Position numbers and translations under genes: made by a program
NCBI GenBank assembly: GCA_041586615.1
Contig: JBFGZS010000014.1
Span: 10,691 to 74,690 of the forward strand
DNA: 64,000 bases
Direction of reading: 5' to 3'
DNA from: Motiliproteus sp041586615
Lineage (GTDB): Bacteria; Pseudomonadota; Gammaproteobacteria; Pseudomonadales; Balneatricaceae
Notes under the pieces: model-generated
Told to the model about the DNA's origin: nothing
Seen by the model: only the letters and a program-made list of their open reading frames with translations
Database searches by the model: none
Part shown: positions 1 to 8,284 of the stretch, in pieces
How the letters are laid out: each line of letters opens with the position of its first letter
How positions within the stretch are numbered: the stretch's first letter is position 1

Positions 1-45
1 GTCTGTAACCACACACTACGCGTATTGCTCAATGGAGAATATGTT

Positions 46-510
46 ATGAACGCAATTGATTTTTCACCCCTGTACAGAAGTTCGGTCGGTTTTGATCGCT
101 TGGCCGCATTGCTGGATCAGTCGCTGCAGCAGAGCAAGAGCAGCAATGGTTACCCGCCGTATAATATCGAGCTGGTGGGTGAGAACAGCTATACCATTTC
201 ACTGGCGGTAGCCGGGTTTGAGGAGAGCGATCTGGAGCTTCAGGTAGAGAGCGGTGTGCTTACCGTGCGCGGCTCAAAAAACCATGAAGATGAGCAGCGG
301 CAATTCCTTTATCAGGGCATTGCGACCCGCGGCTTCGAGCGTAAATTCAGCCTAGCCGATCACGTCGAAGTGAAGTCGGCAAACCTGAAAAACGGCATGC
401 TGAGTATCGATCTGGTCAAAGAGATCCCCGAGGCGATGAAGCCACGCCGGATTAACATCGGCAGCGGCGCTGATTCCATCGAGCATCAAGCCTCGACCAA
501 GGTCGCTTAA
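46..510 (+). CDS. Small heat-shock protein (Hsp20/IbpA-type)
   Basis: A 154-aa ATP-independent holdase that would bind unfolding proteins in the cytoplasm and pass them to DnaK/ClpB. An alpha-crystallin domain spans about residues 38-130, beginning with the IbpA-like YNIEL and including SLAVAGF and GIATRGFERKF, and a C-terminal I-x-I motif (INI) that mediates oligomer contacts lies in the tail. I chose the ATG at 46 because a GGAGA ribosome site lies 7 nt upstream; a TTG at 25 is also in frame. The resemblance is closest to IbpA/IbpB, but a specific symbol is not justified. The promoter lies outside the window, so sigma-32 control cannot be checked. Confidence 0.93.
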   Translation: MNAIDFSPLYRSSVGFDRLAALLDQSLQQSKSSNGYPPYNIELVGENSYTISLAVAGFEESDLELQVESGVLTVRGSKNHEDEQRQFLYQGIATRGFERKFSLADHVEVKSANLKNGMLSIDLVKEIPEAMKPRRINIGSGADSIEHQASTKVA

Positions 511-595
511 CCGACGCGGGGCGGCCCAGCAAGAGTGGTTGCCCCTTGATATATGACGGCATGTTAATCTTTTTTTGCGGCGGCTGTTCCTTGAA

Positions 596-1054
596 ATGAA
601 TGGCTGCTGCCATATTGCTCTTTTCACCACACTGTAGCCCTCCTCACCCCACATCACACTGCAAACCAGCGCCTGCGCCAGCGACATTCTGCAGCACTTC
701 CCCGTGTTACACACCGAGCAACCCGAGCTTGCGGCGTTGGTTATCGTGTTGGGTTCAGAACGGGGGTTCTGTGGCGATTATAATGTGTTGCTGAGTTGGG
801 AGGTGGCACAGTTACCGGAGAAGACCCCGTTGGTGATCTTGGGGCAAAAACTGGCCCCGCGGCTCGATAATGATCCTCGGGCGGATTTTGTCGGGCCGCA
901 GCGAGCAGCAGAAAAAGCATTTGAGTCAATGTCTGTTAGAAAGAGTAGAAACGATTGCTACCGAGGTCTCGAGTGTGGCCGTTGATGTGATCGATATGAA
1001 TCGATTTAGTATATGCTGTACGAAAGAGCTGGGTGGTAATACTATTACTGCCTA
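596..1054 (+). pseudogene. Decayed N-ATPase (alternate F1F0) gamma subunit
   Basis: The frame from 596 to 985 contains LVIVLGSERGFCGDYN, the hallmark core of F-type ATPase gamma subunits and closest to the alternate N-ATPase gamma family, followed by a TPLVILGQKLAPRL stretch that also fits. The N-terminal coiled-coil helix is missing, the sequence before about 640 has no family character, and the frame ends at 985 after losing similarity near 905. An overlapping frame (870-1055) may carry part of the C-terminal helix. No other ATPase subunit is nearby. I read it as a gene remnant with deletion and frameshift. Known family members belong to F-type ATPases thought to pump Na+. Confidence 0.7.
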
Positions 1055-1209
1055 ACACGCTGCTGAAAAAGTAGTACTGGATCAACAAAATAGAGCCGTA
1101 TTCGCGTCACAATTTTCCGCACAACTGCATGGCTGCAGGAGATCGAGTTGTGCTGGCGCGGTTACCGGATAGGTCTGAGTTAAGACCGGCAGACTCCACG
1201 GGGGACTTT

Positions 1210-2643
1210 ATGATTAATGGGTTATCACGTTTAGCCGGGATCACCGGATTGTTGCTGCTGAGCGCGCCTGCAATGGCTGCGGTGGGTTCCCTGGATTTGA
1301 CCCGCAGCGGTGTTGGTTACCTGGTGTTGATCGTTTTCAGTATTGCCTACCTATTTGTAATACTGGAAGAAAAATTAGAGATGCGGAAGTCCAAACCGGT
1401 ACTGGTGGCTGCCGGGATAATCTGGGCAGTCATCGGCTGGGTCTATATCCAGCAAGGTATAACCGGCGTTGTTGAGGAGGCTTATAAGCATACCCTGCTG
1501 GAGTTCTCGGAGTTGATGCTATTCCTGCTGGTCGCGATGACCTATATCAACGCGCTGGAGGAGCGACGGGTGTTTGATGCCCTGAGAGCCTGGTTAGTCG
1601 ATAGGGGATTCAACTACCGAACGCTGTTTTGGCTGACCGGGCTGATGGCGTTTTTTATTTCGCCAGTGGCGGATAATCTGACCACCGCACTATTGATGTG
1701 TGCGGTGGTGATGAAGGTTGCACCGGATGATAAAAAGTTTATCAATCTGTGCTGCATCAATATCGTTGTCGCGGCTAACGCCGGAGGCGCATTCAGCCCT
1801 TTTGGTGACATCACCACTCTGATGGTGTGGCAGGCAGGACTGGTTCGCTTCGAAGAGTTTTTCGTATTATTTCTGCCTGCGTTGGTGAATTTTCTGCTGC
1901 CCGCACTGATTATGAGCTTCTTTATCGAGGACCGTAATCCCGGCGCGGCCAACGAACAGGTTGAGCTCAAACGGGGCGCGCGACGGATTCTAGGTTTGTT
2001 TCTACTGACCATAGCAACGGCCGTCTGTGCCCATGTGTTGCTGCACCTTCCGCCAGTTTTGGGGATGATGATGGGGTTGGGCTATCTGCAATTTTTCGGC
2101 TATTTTCTGCGCATGACACTGCCCCGGTCATTAGCCAGAAAGCGCCATTTAGCCGAACAGTTAGGGGATCAGATGCGGCTGCAGCAACTGGGTAGCGTGG
2201 TCCCCTTTGATGTGTTTAGTCGGGTCGCGCGTGCCGAGTGGGATACCCTGCTGTTTTTTTACGGTGTCATTATGTGTGTTGGCGGATTGGGCTTTATGGG
2301 GTATCTATCCTTGATGTCGGACCTGCTCTATAGCCAATGGGGTGCAACCCAGGCCAACGTTGCCCTGGGCGTGATCTCGTCGGTCATCGATAATATACCG
2401 GTGATGTTCGCCGTGTTGACGATGGAGCCGGCCATGTCGCATGGGCAGTGGTTGATGATCACTTTGACCGCTGGGGTTGGGGGGAGTTTACTGTCGATCG
2501 GGTCTGCAGCCGGCGTGGCGTTGATGGGCCAGGCCCGCGGGTTTTATACCTTTTTTGGGCATATGAAATGGACCCCGGTTATCGCCCTGGGTTATATCGC
2601 CAGTATCTATATGCACCTGTGGCTTAATGCCGATAAGTTTTAG
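1210..2643 (+). CDS. nhaD: Na+/H+ antiporter, NhaD type
   Basis: A 477-aa inner-membrane antiporter of the ion transporter superfamily that exports Na+ (or Li+) in exchange for protons, mostly in alkaline or saline conditions. The start at 1210 follows a CACGGGGGA ribosome site and gives a hydrophobic N-terminus; the frame is open back to 1129 without a better start. About 12 membrane segments alternate with short loops. Conserved family stretches include SPVADNLTTALLM, NAGGAFSPFGDITTLMVW, VIDNIPVMFAVL and GGSLLSIGSAAGVALMG, in which the two Asp-Asn pairs are the likely ion-site residues. It sits alone, just downstream of an N-ATPase relic. Confidence 0.93.
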   Translation: MINGLSRLAGITGLLLLSAPAMAAVGSLDLTRSGVGYLVLIVFSIAYLFVILEEKLEMRKSKPVLVAAGIIWAVIGWVYIQQGITGVVEEAYKHTLLEFSELMLFLLVAMTYINALEERRVFDALRAWLVDRGFNYRTLFWLTGLMAFFISPVADNLTTALLMCAVVMKVAPDDKKFINLCCINIVVAANAGGAFSPFGDITTLMVWQAGLVRFEEFFVLFLPALVNFLLPALIMSFFIEDRNPGAANEQVELKRGARRILGLFLLTIATAVCAHVLLHLPPVLGMMMGLGYLQFFGYFLRMTLPRSLARKRHLAEQLGDQMRLQQLGSVVPFDVFSRVARAEWDTLLFFYGVIMCVGGLGFMGYLSLMSDLLYSQWGATQANVALGVISSVIDNIPVMFAVLTMEPAMSHGQWLMITLTAGVGGSLLSIGSAAGVALMGQARGFYTFFGHMKWTPVIALGYIASIYMHLWLNADKF

Positions 2644-2649
2644 CTGATG

Positions 2650-2916
2650 CTCGGGTGCGAGGGGGCGGACCCACACTCGAGACACTCGGACTCGTGGGCA
2701 CGCAAACAGCGGCGCGGTGCCCACTGGGAGGATCGCTACCATGCCACCGCCGTGGACACCGACGTCTACCTGGTGCGTTGCATGCTGTATATCGACATGA
2801 ACAGGGTGTGTACCGGGGCTGTCTCCCATCCGGCGCAATAGGATCTCTGTGGTTACCGGGAAATTCAGCAGCCACCCACGCGGTATTGTTTGCTCGGTAT
2901 TGCGTTGCCGTCTTAA
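2650..2916 (+). pseudogene. Remnant of REP-associated tyrosine transposase (Y1_Tnp)
   Basis: The frame reads HWEDRYHATAV, then YLVRCMLYIDMNRV and TGAVSHPAQ, then an in-frame TAG at 2839-2841, then DLCGYREIQQPPTRY to a stop at 2914-2916. This is the C-terminal third of the Y1/HUH transposase family, where the usual order is WEGRY, YIELN, RAGMV, P..Y.WSS. The HUH motif and N-terminal half are absent. The internal stop and the truncation show that it is dead. It lies directly downstream of nhaD. The intact relative in this window is at 49452-50060 and belongs to a visibly different subfamily. Confidence 0.75.
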
Positions 2917-2950
2917 TAGCGTTATATACATTGTTGAGCATGGAGGATAC

Positions 2951-3178
2951 ATGGACATTGATGAAAATAAAATTGACGAAGCTGCATTGGCTCTTCTATA
3001 TCTAACCATCCATGACAACGTCCGAGCATGGAAACAAATCGATTTCGGCGTGATAAATAGACTTCATGAAAAGGGCTATATCCTTGACCCAGTGAATAAA
3101 ACTAAGTCTGTTATTTTTACCGATGAAGGTTTAGAAACCGCTGAAAAGCTTTACTACAAATTATTCGAAAAATCATGA
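2951..3178 (+). CDS. DUF6429 family protein
   Basis: A 75-aa soluble protein of unknown function. The sequence runs MDIDENKIDEAALALLYLT, then RAWKQIDF, NRLHEKGYI, DPVNKTKSVIFT and EGLETAEKLY, which is the pattern I associate with DUF6429. The ATG at 2951 has a good GGAGG ribosome site 4-8 nt upstream, which decides the start over longer in-frame options. The layout (short helices followed by a basic hairpin-like stretch) is compatible with a small winged-helix fold, but that is inference. The gene is more AT-rich than its neighbours, follows a transposase remnant, and is probably acquired. Confidence 0.7.
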   Translation: MDIDENKIDEAALALLYLTIHDNVRAWKQIDFGVINRLHEKGYILDPVNKTKSVIFTDEGLETAEKLYYKLFEKS

Positions 3179-3406
3179 ATATATTGCGCCATTTAGCGTA
3201 TAAAAAGGCAGTCAAGATCGCCGATACGCGGTGGGGACCTCCGCACGCTTAGCTTTAGCGTTCAATGCTCGGGTCCGGTCCGGGATCGGTATGGCGGGCA
3301 CAGAAAACGGTCAATTTATCTAAGGTTTAGTCAATGAGCTTGTCCATGGCCTAACAAGGCCATAATCATTTTAATCTTTTTTATTTACAACCTATTGAGA
3401 ACAGAA

Positions 3407-3820
3407 ATGAATACAAGACCAGAAATAACGATTTCTTCGCTAGATTCGGACAGGCTATATGATTTGATTGACTCCTTGCCGGAAAATAGCTTTGCAGGGA
3501 GAGCCGAGCTTGAGTCGGAACTTGCGCGAGCCAATGTGATGGCTTCTGAATTAATCCCTCCAACAATCGTTACTATGAATTCTACGGTAAAATTTATCAT
3601 TGAATCGACTAAAGATGAATTCGAGCTAACGCTTGTTTATCCAAAAGATATTGATTCAAGCGGAAAGAAAATATCTATTTTAGCGCCTGTTGGTAGTGCG
3701 CTACTGGGTCTGTCTCAGGGAGATGAAATCGAATGGCCAAAACCCGGTGGCGGTTCGCTCAGGGTAAAAATTAGAGAGGTTGTTTATCAGCCAGAGAGGG
3801 CGGGTGATCTCCACCGATAG
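3407..3820 (+). CDS. rnk: Rnk-like regulator (GreA/GreB C-terminal domain)
   Basis: A 137-aa protein resembling the regulator of nucleoside diphosphate kinase. A short N-terminal helical hairpin (residues about 1-50, PEITISSLDSDRLYDLID) precedes a GreA/GreB-type FKBP-like domain (about 52-130, with VGSALLGLSQGDEIEWP and LRVKIREVVYQPE). Known Rnk proteins bind RNA polymerase but lack the acidic coiled-coil tip needed for transcript cleavage, and this one also has no long coiled coil. ATG 3407 follows a GAGA site; an in-frame alternative start at 3395 is less well placed. AT-rich compared with the housekeeping blocks. An attC-like stem-loop begins 18 nt after the stop. Confidence 0.8.
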   Translation: MNTRPEITISSLDSDRLYDLIDSLPENSFAGRAELESELARANVMASELIPPTIVTMNSTVKFIIESTKDEFELTLVYPKDIDSSGKKISILAPVGSALLGLSQGDEIEWPKPGGGSLRVKIREVVYQPERAGDLHR

Positions 3821-3838
3821 AGCAGCATATGAATAGTG

Positions 3839-3898
3839 GCCTAACCCATCAAAGCACTCGGACGCAGCAACGCTGCGTCAGTGCTTGCTGAGTTGTCT
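3839..3898 (+). repeat. Imperfect stem-loop with attC-like features
   Basis: GCCTAAC at 3839-3845 fits the integron R'' consensus RYYYAAC. It is followed by a long foldback: AAGCACT (3852-3858) pairs with AGTGCTT (3880-3886), and GACGCAG (3861-3867) with CTGCGTC (3873-3879). A two-base bulge (CG) lies on one arm, and TCA/TGA and AAC/GTT pair at the base. The right end reads GTTGTCT, which does not match the R' consensus GTTRRRY. There is no integrase gene in the window. It could equally be a factor-independent hairpin after rnk or a relic cassette site. Confidence 0.3.
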
Positions 3899-3982
3899 GC
3901 TCGGGCGAGGGCGTTGCGGCTGTTTGCTGGCTGCGAATAAGCCGCACCATGCGCGCTGTTATTATGGGTAGGCATCTTGAGT

Positions 3983-4579
3983 ATGGCTGAGTTGGATTTT
4001 GTTGCGTCTTGGACTTCGCTATCGACGGCGGGCGCGGCATTTTTGTTGGTGTTTTTGGCGGAGTTTGGTGATAAAAGCCAGTTGGTATGCATGACGTTGG
4101 CGGCGCGCTACCGTCCCTGGCCCGTGCTTGTGGGCGCGGGGGCTGCTTTTGCAATCTTGAATTTGCTGGCAGTGGTGTTTGGTGCGGCGTTGGCGGGCTG
4201 GATTCCTGAGCTGTGGTTGACCCTGATTGTGGCCTTGTTATTTGGTTTCTTCGGGATCCAGAGTCTGCTTATGAAAGCGGATGATGACGATGACGCCGTG
4301 GCTAAAAAGAGTCGGCAGAGTCTGTTGCTTAGCGCTTTTCTGATGATCTTTGTGGCGGAATTTGGCGATAAGACCCAGTTGGCGGTCGCGGGCTTGGGGG
4401 GGGCTGAGGCGCCTCTGCCGGTTTGGTTGGGCGCAACGCTGGCGCTGCTGGGGACTACGGCTATCGGTGTGTTGGCGGGGAAAGCGTTATTGAAACGTTT
4501 TTCGTTGGTGATGATTCATCGCGTCAGCGGAGGCCTCTTCATTGCTCTTGCTGTACTGGCGTTAACCCGGCTGTTTTAG
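3983..4579 (+). CDS. TMEM165/GDT1 (UPF0016) family cation transporter, probable Mn2+ exporter
   Basis: A 198-aa inner-membrane protein with two homologous three-helix halves. Each half carries the family signature E-x-G-D-K-(S/T): EFGDKSQL at about residues 27-34 and EFGDKTQL at about 126-133. Between the halves is a charged cytoplasmic linker rich in Asp (ADDDDDAVAKK). Bacterial members (MneA) export manganese, and eukaryotic members move Mn2+/Ca2+. Substrate is inferred from family. Start is uncertain: ATG 3983, or TTG 3977 with GTAGG just upstream. A TATTAT at 3960-3965 could be the -10. I found no yybP-ykoY-type riboswitch upstream. Confidence 0.88.
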   Translation: MAELDFVASWTSLSTAGAAFLLVFLAEFGDKSQLVCMTLAARYRPWPVLVGAGAAFAILNLLAVVFGAALAGWIPELWLTLIVALLFGFFGIQSLLMKADDDDDAVAKKSRQSLLLSAFLMIFVAEFGDKTQLAVAGLGGAEAPLPVWLGATLALLGTTAIGVLAGKALLKRFSLVMIHRVSGGLFIALAVLALTRLF

Positions 4580-4709
4580 AGGCGGTCTGCTTTAGCGAAC
4601 CGCTGCATATCGGCCGTTACTTCAAGATCTTATCTGCAGCAATGCTACCGGCCTCGGTTGAGACGGCTGTTTGTTCGCGTAAGTTTTCGTGGCGTTTTTC
4701 ACCGTTAAA

Positions 4710-5432
4710 CTAGATAAACCATGCAGCACACAGCGGAAGCACCAGTGCCGTTAATGTGCCTGTCAGGCCCATGGCCAGGCTGGAGAAGGCGCCGGCTTGC
4801 GGGCTAATCTCGAACGCCTGCGCAGTCGCGATGCCGTGGCCATTCAGGCCCATGCTGAAACCGATAATGCGGTGGTCCGAAATTTTTAAGAGTCGGGCAA
4901 GCAGCGGTACCGATAGCGAGGCGAACACGCCGGTCAGGGCAACGATACCCACCGAAAGCGTTGCGAGACCGCCTAGTTGGTTGCTGAGGCTGACGGCGAT
5001 GGGGGCGGTGACTGACTTGGGGGCAATGGAGGCGAGGATCTGTAGATCGACGCCAAGCTGCCAGGCGATCAAAAGCGAGCCGCCGGCTGCCAGCGGGGCG
5101 CCGATCAGGAGTGTGATCGCAATCGGCATAAATACTGCCCGGATATGGTGGAATTGCAGGTAGAGCGGTATTGCCAGTGCAACGGTTGCAGGGCCGAGTA
5201 AGAACGTTATCCAACGGGCACCGTCATAGTATCTGCTGTAGTCCAATGGTAACCAGATGATCATCGGAACCAGAAAGACGCTGGCGGCGACAATGGGTGG
5301 AAACCAGGCCGGGCGTTCCAGCTTTTTAAATAGCCAGAGGCCTGCCTGGTAAGCCAGCAGCGTCAGGGTTAAGGCTAGCAGCGGCGTCTGGATCAGATGG
5401 CTGATGAGTCCGTTGAGTTTTTCCACGGGCAT
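4710..5432 (-). CDS. lrgB: LrgB/CidB family membrane protein
   Basis: A 240-aa integral membrane protein with about seven hydrophobic segments. Family landmarks are GPATVALAIPLY, PKSVTAPIAV and the glycine-rich GLNGHGIATAQAFE, typical of LrgB/YohK. In Staphylococcus LrgAB acts as an antiholin-like pair; plant and Bacillus homologues transport glycolate or pyruvate/3-carbon acids, so a substrate cannot be set here. The ATG has a GGGAG site just upstream. It lies 27 bp downstream of lrgA on the same strand, so the two form an operon. It converges with the GDT1 gene. Confidence 0.9.
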   Translation of the reverse strand: MPVEKLNGLISHLIQTPLLALTLTLLAYQAGLWLFKKLERPAWFPPIVAASVFLVPMIIWLPLDYSRYYDGARWITFLLGPATVALAIPLYLQFHHIRAVFMPIAITLLIGAPLAAGGSLLIAWQLGVDLQILASIAPKSVTAPIAVSLSNQLGGLATLSVGIVALTGVFASLSVPLLARLLKISDHRIIGFSMGLNGHGIATAQAFEISPQAGAFSSLAMGLTGTLTALVLPLCAAWFI

Positions 5433-5459
5433 GGCTCCCTGTCATAATTGGCGTTGTGG

Positions 5460-5816
5460 CTAGCGGCGGCGTTCGTGCCGGTTGTTCAGGTATTGCATGA
5501 TAAGTAACGTGGCGACGATGCTCAGGAGCGAGCCGATGATGATGGCGCTAAGCAGCGGGAGCCATTGACCCTGCAGGCGCTCACCCATAAAAAAGATACC
5601 CACGCCGCCGGGTAGTAGCAGTAAAGAAAGCAAGCCGATGAGTTGTTGGCTGGCCCGCTCCAGCGAGGAGCTTAGGGCGCGGGAAAAGAGTAGGTAGAAA
5701 AAAAGTAATAGCATACCCATGACATTACCGCTGACGGGCAGGTCGGCCAGGTAATGCAGTGACTCGCCCAGCAACCAGAACAGTAGTATTTGCAAGAAGC
5801 CTTGCATCATGGGCAT
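5460..5816 (-). CDS. lrgA: LrgA/CidA family holin-like protein
   Basis: A 118-aa protein with four predicted membrane helices and the LrgA landmarks LPVSGNVMGMLLLF and LLLPGGVGIF, and a basic C-terminus (NNRHERRR). It is the first gene of the minus-strand lrgAB operon. Members of this family oligomerise in the membrane and are coupled to LrgB-type partners. Nearby in-frame Met codons (5810, 5807) make the exact start uncertain. No regulator gene of the LytSR or LysR type lies next to it. The 274 bp upstream to zapE hold only short promoter-like stretches. Confidence 0.9.
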   Translation of the reverse strand: MPMMQGFLQILLFWLLGESLHYLADLPVSGNVMGMLLLFFYLLFSRALSSSLERASQQLIGLLSLLLLPGGVGIFFMGERLQGQWLPLLSAIIIGSLLSIVATLLIMQYLNNRHERRR

Positions 5817-6090
5817 GGTATCCGATAAGCAGTGTCAAGTAGGTCGCCCTCCGTGCACGACGAAGAGCTTAAGAGGACGTATTCTAAAAGCTAAGGGTCA
5901 CCAGCTCAACATAATGACGGAATTGGTCTGACCGTTGTGCGTGCCGGCGAGACAGAGCAGGATAGGGTATGTCCAGCGAGCGCTTTGATCCTTCCGCTAA
6001 TTGCCAATACGGGGGGCAATGGGTAAAGTGCCGCCCAAGTTGGCGGTTGATAAATGACTGCACGTGAGTCAGATGAATCAGGGTCGGAGT

Positions 6091-7197
6091 ATGACACCTT
6101 TACAGCGTTACCAGAAAGATTTACAGCGGGACGACTTTCATTATGATCCGGCCCAAGAGATGGCGGTTCAGCATCTGCAGCGCCTGTACGATGATTTGTT
6201 GCGCAGGCAAAATCAATCCAAACCAAAATTTATTGATCGCTTGGGGCGTCGCCTGCGCAAGACACGGGAAGAGCCTATACAGGGGTTGTATTTCTGGGGT
6301 GGAGTCGGCCGGGGTAAGACCTACCTCATGGATACCTTCTACGACAGCTTGCCCTTTAGCCAGAAGACGCGCACCCATTTTCATCGCTTTATGCAGCGGG
6401 TGCATGCCGAATTGCGCACGTTTGAAGGTGAGAAAAATCCGCTGGACCGGGTGGCTTCGCGTTTTGCCAGTGAATCTCGGGTCATCTGTTTTGATGAGTT
6501 TTTCGTCTCGGACATCACCGATGCCATGATCCTCGGCGGATTGATGGAGAGGCTCTTTGCGGCGGGTGTGACGCTCGTGGCGACGTCGAACATTATTCCC
6601 GATGGGTTATACGAGAACGGCCTGCAGCGCCAGCGCTTCCTGCCGGCCATTGCGCTCCTGAATCGTTATACCGATATTGTGAATGTCGACAGTGGTGTCG
6701 ATTATCGATTACGGGTGCTGGAACAGGCCGAGTTGTACCATTTTCCGCTCGATGCGTCTGCCGATGAGAGTTTAACGAAGAGCTTCGAAGGATTAGCGCC
6801 TGATCTGAATGAGAGTATTGATGGGCGGATTCTGACCATCAATAACCGTCCAATGCACTCGCGGCGCTGTTGTGAAGACGTGGTCTGGTTTGATTTTGTC
6901 GAGTTGTGCGACGGGCCGCGTAGCCAAAATGATTATATCGAGATAGCCAAGCAGTTCCATGCGGTGCTGATTTCGAATGTGCCCGTGTTAGGCAACGATA
7001 AAGATGACCAGGCGCGGCGGTTTGTGAATCTGGTTGACGAGTTTTACGATTGCAATGTGAAGTTAATCCTGTCTGCCGCGGTTGAGTTGCGTCAGCTCTA
7101 TGCGGGCGGGCGGCTGGAGTTTGAATTCCAGCGTACGACCAGTCGGCTTTTAGAGATGCAGTCCCATGAATATCTGGGGCGTGAACACCGGGCTTGA
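6091..7197 (+). CDS. zapE: Cell division protein ZapE (AFG1-like ATPase)
   Basis: A 368-aa AAA+-type ATPase associated with the Z-ring; in E. coli it destabilises FtsZ polymers under stress. Walker A is GGVGRGKTYLMD (about residues 71-82), Walker B is VICFDEFFVSD (about 132-142), and an ATSNIIPDGLY sensor-like stretch follows. The C-terminal part contains LYAGGRLEFEFQRTTSRL, typical of AFG1/LACE1 proteins. I chose ATG 6091 because homologues begin MTPL.RY and AGGG lies 7 nt upstream; GTG 6064 and ATG 6073 are in frame. A GntR-like dyad TGGTCTGACC lies at 5924-5933 upstream. Confidence 0.92.
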   Translation: MTPLQRYQKDLQRDDFHYDPAQEMAVQHLQRLYDDLLRRQNQSKPKFIDRLGRRLRKTREEPIQGLYFWGGVGRGKTYLMDTFYDSLPFSQKTRTHFHRFMQRVHAELRTFEGEKNPLDRVASRFASESRVICFDEFFVSDITDAMILGGLMERLFAAGVTLVATSNIIPDGLYENGLQRQRFLPAIALLNRYTDIVNVDSGVDYRLRVLEQAELYHFPLDASADESLTKSFEGLAPDLNESIDGRILTINNRPMHSRRCCEDVVWFDFVELCDGPRSQNDYIEIAKQFHAVLISNVPVLGNDKDDQARRFVNLVDEFYDCNVKLILSAAVELRQLYAGGRLEFEFQRTTSRLLEMQSHEYLGREHRA

Positions 7198-7270
7198 GTG
7201 CCTGGGTCCCGCTTGCGGCGCTGTTTTGTACAGAGTGAGCACAAAAGCGGATAGAAAGCGTTTTATGGGG

Positions 7271-7298
7271 TTACATATGCGGCGCGTTTGTCTATAAT
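7271..7298 (+). promoter_or_regulatory. Probable rplM-rpsI promoter
   Basis: A perfect TATAAT lies at 7293-7298, 128 bp before rplM, with a weak -35 (TTACAT at 7271-7276, 16-bp spacer). The leader between this site and the rplM start is long enough to hold regulatory structure, which I did not resolve. Confidence 0.5.
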
Positions 7299-7425
7299 GC
7301 GCCGTCCTTTTTTGGTGGTAACCGAAAAGGAGTGTACGTTGCAGAGATGCTGTTTGTTGTCTGCAACCAATAATTATAGGAAACGCCGGAGTGTTCTGAT
7401 CCGGGGAAGAGAAAAGGCAAATTCA

Positions 7426-7854
7426 ATGAAAACTGTTAGCACAAAGCCCGCTGAAGTTAAGCGCGAGTGGTTTGTGGTAGACGCCGAGGGTCTGACCCTG
7501 GGTCGTATGGCTACAGAAATTGCACGTCGTCTGCGCGGCAAGCATAAGCCGGAGTTTACTCCGCACGTTGATACTGGCGATTACATTGTAGTTATCAATG
7601 CCGATAAGGTTCGTGTGACGGGCAACAAAGCCAAGGCGAAGAACTATTACCGTCATACCGGTTATCCCGGTGGTTTGCGTTCCATGAGCTTTGAAAAAAT
7701 GATGGATCATGCTCCTGAGCGTCCTATTCAGTTCGCTGTTAAGGGTATGCTGCCTCGGGGTCCTTTGGGTCGCTCCATGTTCGCAAAACTGAAGGTTTAC
7801 GCGGGCAATACCCACCCTCATGCAGCTCAGCAACCTCAAGAACTGAAGATTTAA
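7426..7854 (+). CDS. rplM: 50S ribosomal protein L13
   Basis: A 142-aa ribosomal protein of normal length that binds 23S rRNA early in large-subunit assembly. Landmarks are REWFVVDAEGLTLGRMATEIA near the start, GDYIVVINADKVRVTG, the zone YYRHTGYPGG and GMLPRGPLGRSMF near the C-terminus. The ATG at 7426 is chosen because homologues start MKT; the upstream extension of the open frame is leader sequence. rpsI follows after 12 nt with its own AAGGAAGG ribosome site, so the two are co-transcribed as in other proteobacteria. Confidence 0.98.
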   Translation: MKTVSTKPAEVKREWFVVDAEGLTLGRMATEIARRLRGKHKPEFTPHVDTGDYIVVINADKVRVTGNKAKAKNYYRHTGYPGGLRSMSFEKMMDHAPERPIQFAVKGMLPRGPLGRSMFAKLKVYAGNTHPHAAQQPQELKI

Positions 7855-7866
7855 AGGAAGGCAGAT

Positions 7867-8259
7867 ATGTCCACAACTCAATATTACGGTACCGGACGTC
7901 GCAAGACTTCTACTGCGCGCGTCTTCCTGAAGCCGGGTACAGGCAATATTTCTATCAACGATCGCACTATCGAGCAGTACTTTGGTCGTGAAGTGGCGCG
8001 AATGATTGTTAAGCAGCCGCTGGAACTGACCGAGAACACCGAGAAGTTCGATATGTACATCACGGTTGCTGGTGGTGGTAGCTTCGGTCAGGCTGGTGCG
8101 ATCCGTCACGGCATCACCCGTGCATTGATGGCCTATGACGAGACTCTGCGCCCTGCGCTGCGTAAAGCGGGTTATGTTACTCGTGACGCACGTGAAGTTG
8201 AGCGTAAGAAGGTTGGTCTGCGTAAAGCGCGTAAGAAGCCTCAGTTCTCCAAGCGTTAA
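7867..8259 (+). CDS. rpsI: 30S ribosomal protein S9
   Basis: A 130-aa ribosomal protein of the usual length. It starts with QYYGTGRRKTSTARVFL and ends with the highly basic tail KKPQFSKR, whose terminal Lys-Arg reaches the P-site tRNA in the ribosome. GGGSFGQAGAIRHGI is the conserved central loop. It is the second gene of the rplM-rpsI operon and is followed 25 nt later by a strong terminator. Confidence 0.98.
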   Translation: MSTTQYYGTGRRKTSTARVFLKPGTGNISINDRTIEQYFGREVARMIVKQPLELTENTEKFDMYITVAGGGSFGQAGAIRHGITRALMAYDETLRPALRKAGYVTRDAREVERKKVGLRKARKKPQFSKR

Positions 8260-8284
8260 TCAGGTCGTTTTTCGATCTTGGAAA

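Noticed and set aside
3821..3976. yybP-ykoY manganese riboswitch before the GDT1 gene
   Set aside because: I could not find the conserved GGGGAGUAGC-type and downstream loop pair; only a simple foldback is present.
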